NCBI GenBank assembly: GCA_019359885.1
Contig: JAHBCN010000584.1
Span: 123,605 to 187,604 of the forward strand
DNA length: 64,000 nucleotides
Direction of reading: 5' to 3'
DNA from: Listronotus oregonensis
Taxonomy: Eukaryota > Arthropoda > Insecta > Coleoptera > Curculionidae
Below the pieces are notes generated by a model. It saw nothing but the letters and a program-made list of their open reading frames with translations, had not been told where the DNA came from and ran no database searches. Of this stretch, positions 47,258 through 58,878 are shown one piece after another (position 1 is the first letter of the stretch; each line of letters starts with the position of its first letter). The position numbers were made by a program, and so were the translations under genes.

Positions 47258-48419
47258 TATTATCCTTTTTGTCGCTATATAATATGTCACTACTATAGTT
47301 TGTCCAAGCTAACATTTTTACGTTGGCTTACATAAATCAGGCTATTTCAGAAACAAAAATCACTAGACTTTACGTCAAAATCAGCTAATCGGCGGAAATC
47401 ACCCAGTAATGGATTAAAGGCCTTTCAATTTTTGTATTAAATTTTTCTTGTGTTTGGGTGTGTTATTTTGTGTTTTAAAGTAATTAGTAAGATTAGAGAT
47501 TACACCTCAGTATTTTTATTTTTTTTGTGGGTACTCTTTGACTTTTTTATAGTTCATAATTTATTTTATTTTAAAGTAAGTTGTTATTTTTATTGGTTTT
47601 AAGAAAAACCGAATAGATTTTTTTTTAAGTTGAATCCAGTGATTACTGTATTTTCAGTTCGGAAAAGCTTCGAAACCCACTTCAGAACTGTGATTAGTTG
47701 GAGGTAAGAAAATATAAAATAGGTATAATCTAATATAATTATATTTCTTGAAAAATGATGCTATCAGAATAGTGATCTTGCATAAGGTAAAATAACTCGT
47801 TTAATGTCATAATCTAAAAATATATCCTCAGATGTGCCAAATGTTTTAAGATTTAAATATATTTATGAATGTATTTTTTAGGACCCCATAGTGGCAGTTG
47901 CTGACAACGTAAGAAGCAAAATATGAACACGCAGCACAGCGACAAGCTGTAGAACACCTGTTTCTTTTTTATGGATATTTTCACGGCTTCTGCTCCAAAG
48001 CATTAGCTGTCGTAATTTCTTCTTTTGCATATCCTTATTAGAGCAAATTGAAAGTCTACTCAGATGCATTCGTTTATTGTCCACCTCACATTTTCCACTT
48101 TTTCCGCACCTTTATTTCTAAAGTTTCGAGACTACGAAATCTAAATATATTTAAGTTTCTTATTAGTAATTTACTTCTGACTTTACTCTAGACACTCGTA
48201 GTATGTGAACACTTAGACTTCAAGCATAAGGGTATCCTGAGAAAAAAATAATATATGACAGATTCGGTAGGTAATTAGGGTCTCTTTCATACATAGGACA
48301 TATGATTAAACCAGTAGCTCTTAGACAATATTAAACTACAGAACACACTTGCTGCATTCTTATAAAACATAAAAGTATATTTAATTAAATCACTATTGAA
48401 AACCCTTTTTTCCCCCCCA

Positions 48420-48840
48420 AAACATTATTCAAAATTTGGGTTTCCAAAAAAAAGGGTTTTTGATAATCCCAAATTAAATTTTTAAATCAAAAACAAAAAA
48501 AAAGAGATTACCATGGCGAGATGAATGCTGAAAAAATTTTAGGGTGGGGGTTGAGATGGTCTCTAGCTAATTTTAAATGGCCCCTTATTAGTCATTTTAG
48601 ATAATGCCAACTATAATAATTTTTGAAAACTGGTTAAATGGTTAAAAAAATTTTAATATTCCCAAAATCGGCGACAAAAGAGATTTTGTGGTGCTTGGTT
48701 TTGCGCCTACCAAAGCCTTCCCCAAACTCACGTCGTCGATCTCTTATTTAAAAGGCTGGTCATTTTTAATGCTGCGCTTGCCTCCATATCATTGCGAATT
48801 CAATGCTATTGATGGACACTGCCACTTCTAAAAAAACCCT
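48420..48840 (+). pseudogene. DDE transposase fragment, copy B (corrupted)
   Basis: Corresponds to 32052-32470. TTACCATGGCGAGATGAATG, ATAATGCCAAC and CCATATCATTGCGAATTCAA are still shared, but between them many bases have become A, T or G runs. The position of the catalytic Glu reads ATTGATGG (NAID), so both copies lack it. Confidence 0.7.
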
Positions 48841-48929
48841 TTAAACACGACCTTACGTTTTTGATAAATTTATTTTATAAAATATAAGCATGTGTTTAAT
48901 AATACTCTGAATAAATTAATGATTATTAT

Positions 48930-51893
48930 TGTTTTTTTTTTTATAAATTGCTTTACCCCAAAAAAAAAAAAAAATAAAATTTTGATGGAACCCTTTTGTA
49001 AAAACTTTTTTATATCTTCAAAATCAGGTTATTGGGGGGAATAATTCAAAGTTTTTTTGAGTAGAGTTTATGAAAAAAAGGGATAAAATTTGGGTTACAA
49101 TAATTATCAAAATTCCCATCTTTTTGGCGCCAACTCATATTGGCAAATTTACACCTGTTGTTTTCCCTAAACATTTTCATCCATGTCAGGAAATATTTGG
49201 TGGTGCTTCAAACATTAAAAAATTGGTTTGGCAGGAAGTGCTGTACTGATTATTTAATTGTTTTTTTAAGTTTTGGATATTTTAAAAATATTAATGCAAT
49301 TACTAGGGGAAGGGGGTTTTTTGGGGGAGCTGTTTTTGGTCATCTTTTTTTAAAAGGGGAAGTTTCCCCAAGTAGGGGGGTTTTTTTAAGAGTTACCTTA
49401 CTGATCATTTTCCTGTCTCATTTATTAAAACAAATAGTGTAAAAACAAGACAATCTCAAAAAAAACCATTTTTTTAATTAGATAAAAAAAAAATTAAAAA
49501 AAAGCTTGCAAAATGAATCTTGGTGTAATGTATTGGGTGATAGTAATTGCAACACTGCAACCGAACGCTTTGTAAAAACATTAAAAAATCATATTATTTC
49601 TGCTACCTCTGAAATTAAAGGCAGTAAGAAACGTTGTATTAACCTTGGATTTTCCAAACCTGGTAATGAGCATACGTAAGAGAGATAAACTAAAAGGTTT
49701 GCTGCCTTAAACCCAAATAATGAACAGGCAAAACAAAATTATATCAATTATAGAAATGTTTTAGAAAAGACAATAAAAAAAGTTAAAATAGCTTATTACA
49801 AAACTAAAATTAGTGACAACAGAATAATCCTAAAAATATTTGGAAAATTATAAAGGAAGCTTCCAATGATTTTGAGAATACTAATACAATCAATATAATA
49901 AAGGATGATCAGGAGATACCTTGACAGATAGTCTCAGATAGCTAATGTGTTTAACAATTTTTTTAGTTCTGTGGGTAAACGATTGGCTAATAATATATAG
50001 ATAAGGTACAAAATAATATCTTTAAGAACAATTATAATAATGTAACTATGTTTCTCGAGCCCATTACTGAGTCTGCTGATTGAGGTTATCGGCTCTTTGA
50101 AAACTTGTTCTGCATGCAGCGATGATAGATTACACCCGATATTGTAAAATCAAACCGCATTCCTTTAAACCCTTCCAATATATTATAGATCTGATATTTG
50201 TGTCTGAGTGTATATCTGATATTCTCAAAAAATCAGTAATTATACCTTTACATAAGGACGGTGATAAGACAGATGTTAACAATTATCGACCGATAGCTTG
50301 ACCAGTGTAATTAGCCAAGATTATTGAGAAGTGTATTAAAATAAGATTATGGATTTTTGTGCAGAATAGGATAGTTTCTGAGCGTCAGTATGGATTTAAG
50401 GAAGAGTCAACACTTCAAATGCACTCTATGATGTGACTAAATTTTTAATTGATTCCCTCAACAATAACCCTAAAGCCCTCTTGCTGTATTTTTGGACTTA
50501 AAAAAAGCCTTTGATACTGTGGACCACCAAGTTTTATTGGATAGATTGTATCACATTGGTGTTAAGGGGTACAGTTCTAAATTTATTTAAATCTTATCTA
50601 ATGGGTAGGCTTCAGCATGTCAAAGTAAATAATACTTATAGTAATGAAATGGTGGTAGAATTCGAATTTCCCACAGGGCACTGTGCTTGGTCCCATTCTG
50701 TTTCTTATCTACATAAATAATTTATTTAAGATTCAGGAGGCAGATGAGATTGTATGTTACGCAGATGATACTGTACTTTTATTTAGGGGTAATAAATGGG
50801 AATGATGTTTTTATAAGGCTGAAAAGGCTCTTTTTAAGAATAAAATTGTGGATGGATAGTAGTGTATTGACTCTTAATACAGAAAAATCTATTTACATAC
50901 CATTTTCTTTTAAATAGGCGAGGTCTTCAGATAATAATAGCATTGTTTTACATAAACAAAACTGTACAGACTATAAAAACTGTGTATGTGATGTAAACAT
51001 AAGACGTTAGATCAGTAAAGTACTTGGGTATTTATTTTGATCAGTGTTTAAAATGGAATGTGCACATTGAATATGTAGCTAAAAAGTTAGAAAGTTAATT
51101 TATAAGTTTTATCAGTTAAGATCATTTTTGCCGAATAATGTTTTAAATGTGGTGTATTGCTTTAGTGGAATCAGTAATGGAGTTACGGAATTATAGCTTG
51201 GGGAGCTGCATGCAACAGCATATTACTACCTCTGATTAATTCTCAAAAATATGTACTAAAAGTAATGCTACGTAAAAATCGAGGCTTTTCAACAAACACC
51301 TTATTTAGGGAATCTGGACTGTGTACGGTTAAGACAATTGTATTGTATAAAAATCATTAATTTCTCTATAAATTTTAAATTGTTTACTAATTTTTGTATC
51401 ACATATGCATGAAACAGAGCCGTAGGTCGAAGTACTTATCTCTACCTCAGCAATTCTTTTCCGGAACTCAAAGGCATGTTGCCCACATTGGAGCTAAGTA
51501 CCAAACCTTGATGCCTATGGAACTAAAAATTAAACTTAATAAAGATAATAAAGCAAAAATTAAAAACTGGGTTCTAACTAATTTTGTTGGTATTTGCCGA
51601 AATATTTCTTGGTTTGTGCCTTAATAGGGTCATTTATTCAGTAAATGGTACTGCTGTTTTTACATTTATTTACTAAACCTTTTTTACTAGTTATTGAACA
51701 TTTTTACCGCTTTGTTTTAAGCATGATCTTTTAACGGCATGTGAATGAAGCTACACAAATCTCATGATTCATTTTGCCTTTACTCTTATGCCAAGGATAT
51801 ATTTAAGATAATTGTATAGGAATTGTAAATTGTAAATTGTAAATTTGATCTCTTGATTTCTTGTTTAAATAAATAAATAAATAAATAAATAAA
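48930..51893 (+). mobile_element. Non-LTR retrotransposon (jockey/CR1-like), only in copy B
   Basis: Copy A runs straight from the AATGATTATTA phrase (32578) into TTTATTTTATTATTTAATA, while copy B has about 2.96 kb in between, ending in an (AAAT)n tail at 51867-51893. That tail and the coding order on the plus strand identify a LINE. It is heavily mutated, and its first 600 bp are homopolymer-smeared. Confidence 0.85.
49400..51624 (+). pseudogene. LINE ORF2 remnant (EN-RT linker and RT)
   Basis: The linker reads MSIRKRDKLKRFAALNPNNE and YINYRNVLEKTIKKVKIAYY (about 49670-49805), then IWKIIKEAS. RT begins with VIIPLHKDGDKTDVNNYRPI (50240-50300), KIIEKCIKIRL and QYGFKEESTLQ, then LDLKKAFDTVDHQVLLDRLY (50490-50550). 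The catalytic YADDT is at 50758-50772 in another frame. Several stops and frameshifts lie between blocks. The endonuclease domain is not readable. The order fits jockey/CR1-type LINEs. Confidence 0.85.
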
Positions 51894-53212
51894 TTTATTT
51901 TATTATTTAATATAGAAAGCAGCTAAAGAAGTTATATCAGATGAAATAAATCGACTTATCTTTAGGCATTTTTAAAAAATAGTAAAATTGCATAATAAGG
52001 GATATCGAACCATCCCTTATAGTGAGATATTGTATTAGAATATTTCAATTCAACTGTAAGGAGATTTTCCTGCAAATATGACAAAACATAACGGTCTGTT
52101 TGTTATTCGAAATAGTGTTACTATTTTGTTTTTTTTTACGTACCTAAGCTCTTATTGAGTTGTATTTTAGGATAGTGTGTACAAAAAGTGTAAAAATAGT
52201 GTAAATAATTTCACGAATAACAAACATAATAAATAACTATTAATCTGCACTATAGGCTTGTTCTATTGTCAGTAATACTATGAAAATATAGGCTCTGCTT
52301 CAGATTCCTCAAGTTCTTTTTGATGTAGCAGAAACGGAACCGTTTATTTTGTGGCTAGCGAAAATCATAATTTTAAATAAAATATTATGACCAAAAATCA
52401 AGCTTAATCAATTCATGCAAATATATGAACAGCAAGAAAAAATACTGCTTAATTTAGTTATTGTAATCTAACATTTTTTTTAAGATATTAAAATTTTGAA
52501 ACTCCCCTCCCTCAGTACGGTCGTGACTAAAATTCTTATTTCAACCAACTTAAATCTGAAAAACAAAATTTACTAATATGTAGGGTAGGGATATTCGTAT
52601 TGTATCATGTTGGTATTGATAGAAAAATCATAACAATTTTTGTCACCAATTAAACTTTTTTTTAAATAAAAAACTTTCGATGGTTTTGACTTACGTAAAA
52701 TTTACGATACGAGACAAGACTGCGTAAAAATGGGTCAACGGGCAATCCCATGTCGTTCTGCTCGATAACCGCTTGTGGGCGAAGAGCACTCCCCGGTCTT
52801 TTTTTTTAATATGCCATTGTTATCATTTACTACAGGGACGAAGCATATTAATAATTGAAATGAAATATTTTATTATAAAATAATTTATTTAAAAATTGTC
52901 AGAATTGCTACCTCATTCGTAAAATCGTGTAATCTTATGAATAATTGTGAGATCTGGCATCACTGAGTGGGTCGGTACAAAGGGAATTAGCCGCTACAGG
53001 TTTTCTGTCTGTCTTTATTTCGCTCAAGCCTTTGCCTGTTAAATTGACATCTCCTTTTATCGCACTGAAAATCTCAGAACTTAAGAAATTGGTTTGTGTA
53101 TACGTAAAAATGCCATTTTTTAAATTTAAAATAACTATGTCCCTATGGCATCAAATAAATTTATTAAAACATTAACTACAAGGCGACTGGAAAACAACTT
53201 TTTAATATAAAT

Positions 53213-53214
<2 letters not shown>

Positions 53215-53302
<88 letters not shown>
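53215..53302. repeat. (TA)n microsatellite, copy B
   Basis: The counterpart of 33986-34101, about 28 bp shorter. Confidence 0.98.
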
Positions 53303-53306
<4 letters not shown>

Positions 53307-53423
53307 AAATTGCTCTTTTGAAATTTTACCAAAGATTTCTCTTTAAAAATTTGAAATTAAAATATAACTGTTTTGAAATTAAATAAAAAAACACAAATAT
53401 GTTTCAGTAAGACCTATAAGGCT

Positions 53424-53429
53424 TTTATT
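53424..53429 (-). terminator. Polyadenylation signal AATAAA of the Cys/Pro-rich gene, copy B
   Basis: Same position relative to the stop codon as in copy A. Confidence 0.6.
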
Positions 53430-53509
53430 TAAGAGTATATACTAAACATAACAAAGACAAAAACAAAAGACAATCACATAAACAAAAAAAGGCACACATG
53501 CACAATCTT

Positions 53510-53865
53510 TTAACATGGACAAGGGCAGCATGGCGGGGGACAGCACATTGGAGGACAGCACGGTGCAGGATAGCACATAGGTGGCGGACAAGGACAGCAC
53601 TGAGGTTGATTTGTTGGAGGACAACATGCTAGTGGAGGTGGACAAGGAATGGGACAGGGACATGCAGGTACAACTGGAACCACTCGACCAACTGGGACGC
53701 ACGGTGGTGGAGTTGGAATGACCGGTGGTGGGCAAGGTGCTTGAGCAATGAGGGGTACACATGGTGGAGGGCAACAAGGAGGACAACATGGTCCACAAGG
53801 ACCACAGGGACCACAGGGACCACAAGGAGCACATGGACCACATGCAGGAGGAGGACAGCAATTAC
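53510..53865 (-). CDS. Cys/Pro-rich CGP-repeat protein, last exon, copy B
   Basis: The same length (356 bases), acceptor and stop as the copy A exon at 34314-34669, with only a handful of base changes and no frameshift. Both copies keep an intact CGP frame. This contrasts with the transposon remnants in the same segment and argues that the exon is functional, or duplicated very recently. The first two bases (GT) join the G of the exon ending at 57126 to give Gly, so the mature reading passes from KGDNG through Gly to NCCPPPACGPC. Confidence 0.8.
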
Positions 53866-54559
53866 CTGGAAAAAGAAAAACTCATTAAACAAAAATATTT
53901 TAATGGTTAACATCTTTATTCAAGCCTATTTTAGGCTATTGATTATGTACTCTAGAAAGGAAATATAAAGTTAAGTGGTTTTATCGTTTCATACGTTTAA
54001 TTGACTCTAAAACATGTAGAAATAGCGGAGTGCTGCGGTTTAAAGCAGTGCATTTTTGAAATAGAGGTAAATTAGTCTACTTTTCAGTTTTGAAATTTTA
54101 ACTTAAATTCTATACACTTTTTGTAAATATACATTAACAAAAAAATTGTTTTAAATTAAATTTCTATGTAGCAAAAAAAACAAAAAAAAAACATTTCTTT
54201 TGAATTTTAAATTTTTCTCCATAACTTTTTTTTACTTAAATTTAGGTATAGAATAGAAGCTGTTATTATGTTCTTTTAATAGATTTTGAAAAAAGTCTTT
54301 AAGATTTGCAGTAACCGAGAACATAAGAGCTTTGAATATTGCGTATGTCTAACCTAAAAAAATGTCTTATGAGCATTACTAAATTGTTCCTGGACTTGCA
54401 ACGTTTGATAATAGTAGACCTAGCCCTATCTGTTTCTGGTTTGATGTAGGAAGGGGCAGGCATGATTTTATTAGAAACCTTATGTAAAGATTTATATAAG
54501 AAAAATTAAGATATATTCTCTCGAAAAGGTGCAAAACATTTGTTAAATATGTAAAGTGT

Positions 54560-54790
54560 TAAAACAAAATCGAATTTTTTTTCTTTGATCGCTTATGACT
54601 TTGTAAGTATAAGTCGTGGAGAAAAATAGTAGTTTAAAAAGTTTCTTTATTAAATTTCCTGCAAAATAAAATTGGTTTAAAATTGCAAAATGCCTTATGC
54701 TTGTTGCCAAAAGTTTTTGTGTAATAATTTTGCAAGCCAATTTCGTTTGACAAACAACTACAATTTTGCAAGTTGATCGTATACGGCAAT
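54560..54790 (+). repeat. Dispersed repeat (CTTATAACTTTGTAAGTAT family), copy B
   Basis: The duplicate of 35425-35680; here the core reads CTTATGACTTTGTAAGTAT. Confidence 0.65.
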
Positions 54791-54950
54791 TTTGTTTTTT
54801 CCAAACAAGGTTTGAATCGAAAATCGGAAAATTTTTCATTTTTGGGATATCTGGGTAGTGGGAACGTTTCCCGCTAGAGGCCCGGAAAAACGTCAATTTA
54901 ACCATTTTATGAAATTTTATGCCCCGGCATGTCCATTTTGAGTTTACGTG

Positions 54951-55140
54951 AAAGATAATTTGATACAAAGCACGAGGATAATTTTGAAAAACAAAAATTT
55001 TGGAGATGTTTTGTTGGTCCGACAATTTAAACGCGTCAATTGTAAAAGATAATTTGATACAAAACAAGAGGAAAATTTTGAACGACAAAAATTTTGTAGA
55101 TATTTGGTTTGTCCGACACTTCACACATGCCAATTCTATG
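54951..55140. repeat. Two-unit tandem repeat of 94 bp, copy B
   Basis: Units start GATAATTTGATACAAA at 54954 and 55048. An open frame of 196 codons on the minus strand crosses both units; it is broken in copy A and has no recognisable domain, so it is treated as a chance frame. Confidence 0.75.
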
Positions 55141-57125
55141 ACAATTTGCAGAAAATGGCCAGCAACATAAAAATAAATGGCAAGTTTAAGCAGTCTGACA
55201 CTGTCTGACGCTCCAAAATGAGCGGAACATAGGAAATAACATGTAAATTTTAAGGGGGTAAATTATTGGTTCCCCTGTACATTTTACAGAAAAAATTTAA
55301 GATAACTTTTTGAAAAGACCAATCTGACAAACCCTCCTGCCAAGTTTTAAAAAATTTTAATAAGCGAATCTTGAATTATTCAATTTAATGTAATTGCAAA
55401 ATTACCAAATTTTCGGTTCAGGTAAAACCAAACAGACACCAGCTACCAGCAAACAATTGGTTATAAGGCTTTGTTAAACCTGATGTACAGCCGAATACTA
55501 GGAATGTTTTTTTTCGTTTCATGAATTTCACAACCATTACATTCAAAGTAACAGACACGTTAACATTAGTTTTTTATCAAACCTTTTATTTAATGTGACA
55601 ATTAAGTTTAACTAATAACAATTATTACTATCAATCATTAAAAAAAATTATCATACTAGAATTTAATTAAACCAGGAGGTAATTCCTCATTAAAAAAAAT
55701 AAAAAAAAATGGTTTTATAAATCTTGGTTCAAAAATGCATAGTTCTAAAATACAGGTGGTAAAAGTCTTTTAAAAAATAGGTTTTTTGTAACCATTTTAA
55801 ATACCTATAGCCGATTTTCTCGAAATTTGTCACTGTTATTTTTAGTAATTAGGGCCTATTTTAGGCCTAATTAAATTTAGGTCCGGTGACGTCTGGGGGA
55901 TCACCATATCGAAAATAATTGTAGAAAATGTACGCCACTAATTTTTTTTATATAGTTTTTATTAGATTAAGTAACTAAAAGTATAACTTTTTTGTCTTGC
56001 AATATTTTTTCTATTTTGCTTTGCTTTTGAGAAAAAAACCAATTCATTGGAAGTGTTTGAATAACAGAGTTATCAGTAGTAAACAATTTGGATAACCCTG
56101 TATATCCAAGTAAGCGTTTTATTGCGGTTTTATCTAGTTTAAAATAGCTGCCTTTTATTATATACATTACGGCAATAAAGGCGCAAAGAGATGTGATGCC
56201 AAAAATATATATACTCCGTGATGCTTTCAGTAGCTTCTTGTTTACTAAGTTAAAGTGCTCAGCTTTTCAAATACTTCACCATTTTGTCAAAAAAGTTCTG
56301 CGTAGTTACAGTATTTTCCGATTTTTTTATATTTCTCGGGAATCGAAAAGTCATAAAATAAATATACATATTTGGGAAAAACGCCAGATATTATAATTTT
56401 GGTTTTGAAATTTGGAACTTAACCTTACCTTGTCACCTGAATATGAATATTGACATTTGTCAGGTTGATTGCCTTAAAACAAAGCACATCCCGAAAAAAA
56501 GTTTAAGAAAAATTACGATTTCCAATATTTAATTAAAAAAAAAACGATCCGCGCAAAAATATTGTTAATTAACTCGGGCATTAATATTTGACGGTTAATG
56601 ATCCCAATCTTTATATGGTCTCAACCATTAATCGCTCTTAGTAATAAATAATACCCTCTTTTAACAGCTATGAGTATTAGTATTTAAATTAGTTCAAGTG
56701 ATCATTAAAAATTTTTTATCTAATATTTTTAATTTTTCATCATTATAATTTTAACAAAATAAAATACAAATATATTATTAAGATGATTGTCCGATTAAAT
56801 ATAACACATCAGTTATTACAATTGGTTTATAAATAAAAAAATACTGCAATTTTGCCATACATTTTACCCAGATTGGGGCACTTAGATTGCAAAGTGAGGC
56901 TAATTTAGTAAATATCCTTTTTTATAACTTAAAAAAAAAGTAAATAATATGAATAATATATCAAATAAGGTAAGTAACTTGTTTTTGGACCTAAAGTTCG
57001 AAGTTTTCTTAAATCTTAGGAGATAAAAAAGTTCTTTTGTATCCTCAATAATCTGCTCCTATCAAAGACAAATATCCTCCCAACTAACGCTATACAACTA
57101 GGCCTGGAAATTATAACTATCTTAC
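55141..57125. other. Intron of the Cys/Pro-rich gene, copy B
   Basis: Intron sequence between the middle and last exons, containing the empty site of the DDE transposon at 55485. No coding segment recognised. Confidence 0.5.
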
Positions 57126-57353
57126 CTCCATTGTCACCTTTTCCACCACCATTGCCTCCACAGGGAGCACAAGTGGGTAACCGAACGTATGCGGGATAAC
57201 ATTGATATTGTTCCAAATCCTTTTTCTTAAGATCATTTTGTTTGCCCAAATGTTTTCCGTTGGCAAATTCTGATGGACCACAGGTTGGATCAGGTTGTGT
57301 GAGACATTCAGGTGATCCGTGGCATTCTGATCGAGGACAATCGTCTTGCAGTC
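57126..57353 (-). CDS. Cys/Pro-rich protein, middle exon, copy B
   Basis: The acceptor CTTTTTAG lies before 57353 and the donor GTAAGA after 57126. Two leading bases, 75 codons and a trailing G keep phase 1 at both ends, in register with exons 42966/58735 upstream and 53865 downstream. It encodes LQDDCPRSECHGSPECLTQP, DPTCGPSEFANGKHLGKQND, a Lys-rich turn and YVRLPTCAPCGGNGGGKGDN. It links the Pro-Val-Cys part to the CGP part and has eight Cys. This is the clean version; the copy A exon is damaged. Confidence 0.75.
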
Positions 57354-57838
57354 CTAAAAAGACGTTCAATTAAGAAGCCAACTAAATCGTACAAGATAAC
57401 TGATTTTAGGATAATATGTCCAGTATCCTCAGTAACCTCGGTAACCTCTTCTAAAGTATTACACATAAAGTTCAGATCATATAAACATTTATTTGCTGAG
57501 AAAACATTAAATTTGATCTTGCCATTAACTTCTGTCAAGTCATTTTTTAATATTACAAACATTTATATAATATGCACATAAAAAGACGCACGACTTTTTA
57601 GTATTAAATTGGAGTTTCTTTTTCAAAAAATCTCCAAGCTTGCGGTTTTTATTTAAATTTGGATAAATGTTAAAAAGAAAATTTTCCGTTTTTAATTTGT
57701 TACTGATTTCCCAATTATTGATTTCCTAGAACAAATTATTTTTTTTTAAATTATTCAATATCTGGTTTTTGGAATTTTACGTTATTTCAGTTTTTACTAA
57801 GAAGCTAGACACTAGACACATAGACACATAACAATGTC

Positions 57839-57910
57839 TCTCCGGTAGCGTAGTGGTCAGAGTTTCGGCTCACCCCCCGTCGATTCGGGTTCCATTCCCA
57901 GAGCCGGAGA
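57839..57910 (+). ncRNA. tRNA-like head of a SINE (Pol III promoter)
   Basis: A 72-base segment whose ends TCTCCGG and CCGGAGA pair perfectly like an acceptor stem. The A box TAGCGTAGTGG matches the Pol III consensus and the B box GGTTCCATTCC has one change. The T stem is offset by two bases and the D stem pairs poorly, so this is tRNA-derived rather than a working tRNA. Confidence 0.65.
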
Positions 57911-58090
57911 GATACTTTTAGGTAGTAGTTATACGTCCGTGGTGGCACTACCGCGTTGTCTAAAAGGTGCTGTGAAATGCAACTTTTGCATGTTTCAGTG
58001 CTTGGACAACGTTGACGGATCAACTGGGAAGAAATGGGTTAAACACCGGAAAAACCCGGCACTCACGGTACTTTGGTACTTAGGTTTATA
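57839..58090 (+). mobile_element. tRNA-derived SINE, copy B
   Basis: The tRNA-like head is followed by a tRNA-unrelated body (GTCCGTGGTGGCACTACCGC, GGACAACGTTGACGG) and an AT-rich tail with TATATATGTAAATATAATCC. It is present in both duplicated copies, so it predates the duplication. The 3' limit is approximate. Confidence 0.6.
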
Positions 58091-58494
58091 TATGTAAATA
58101 TAATCCGTAGAATATAATATACATATATAATAATCCTTCGTGAGCTGTCATAAAGATAAAAAAAATAAAAAAAAAAAAACCATTTCTATAATTTTTTTTT
58201 AAACTTGCGATCCACTGTATATATTTTTTTTAATTTTGACTTTTAAAGGACTCTTTACTTTAAATCTTTGGTTTATCTAACATGTTACATTGCGGTTTTG
58301 CGTTTTTTTTTTGTTAAAGTTAAACACAAAATTGTCAACCCCCACATTTTTGTTTTAAAACACTTATCGCGTAATCTAAAGATTAGAAATTGGTTTAAAT
58401 TATTAAAATATTGCTAGAAGAATATATTGCTAAGAAGAATTTATATATAGGTAGAATGTCAAATATTATTTGCAAATAAATAAATTAATTATGT

Positions 58495-58735
58495 TTTTTC
58501 CACACATCCATTGAAAATTTACTTAAGCTCCCATTTTTTTCCTTCTTTTATCCTTGGGTCTTCTATAACACACCATCATCTGGGGTGGGTTACATGGTAC
58601 GGGCTGTGGCTGGATTTGGATTGCATATCGGAACGACGGGGAGGAACTGTTGTACATCCGGAAGAATAGGAGGAACGCAAATTGGCGTGGCGGAGGACTG
58701 GCAATGGGAACAGAGGATTAGGTGGGGACAGGTAC
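58495..58735 (-). pseudogene. Cys/Pro-rich protein, upstream exon, copy B (corrupted)
   Basis: Corresponds to 42688-42966. The acceptor (ACCAG) and segments for CNPPQMMVCYRRPKD are shared, but single bases are missing at several points (for example in the CVPICNPN region), the Lys/Arg part is replaced, and the donor GTAAGC is gone. The missing bases sit where copy A is clean, the reverse of the situation in the middle exon. Confidence 0.6.
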
Positions 58736-58825
58736 CTGGTTAAAAATATAAAAAGGAAATTATCAGTAAAGGTGGTAGCAATTCCCGAACGGAAAAGAAT
58801 AATATATTAATTTCAGAGTTGATGC

Positions 58826-58827
<2 letters not shown>

Positions 58828-58875
<48 letters not shown>
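58828..58875. repeat. (AT)n microsatellite left of the Penelope-like element
   Basis: About 48 bp of AT repeat directly abutting the element's left arm. Confidence 0.97.

Positions 58876-58876
<1 letters not shown>

Positions 58877-58878
<2 letters not shown>

Noticed and set aside
54543..55133. 196-codon minus-strand frame in copy B
   Set aside because: Crosses a 94-bp tandem repeat and a dispersed repeat, is broken in copy A, and shows no domain; taken as chance.
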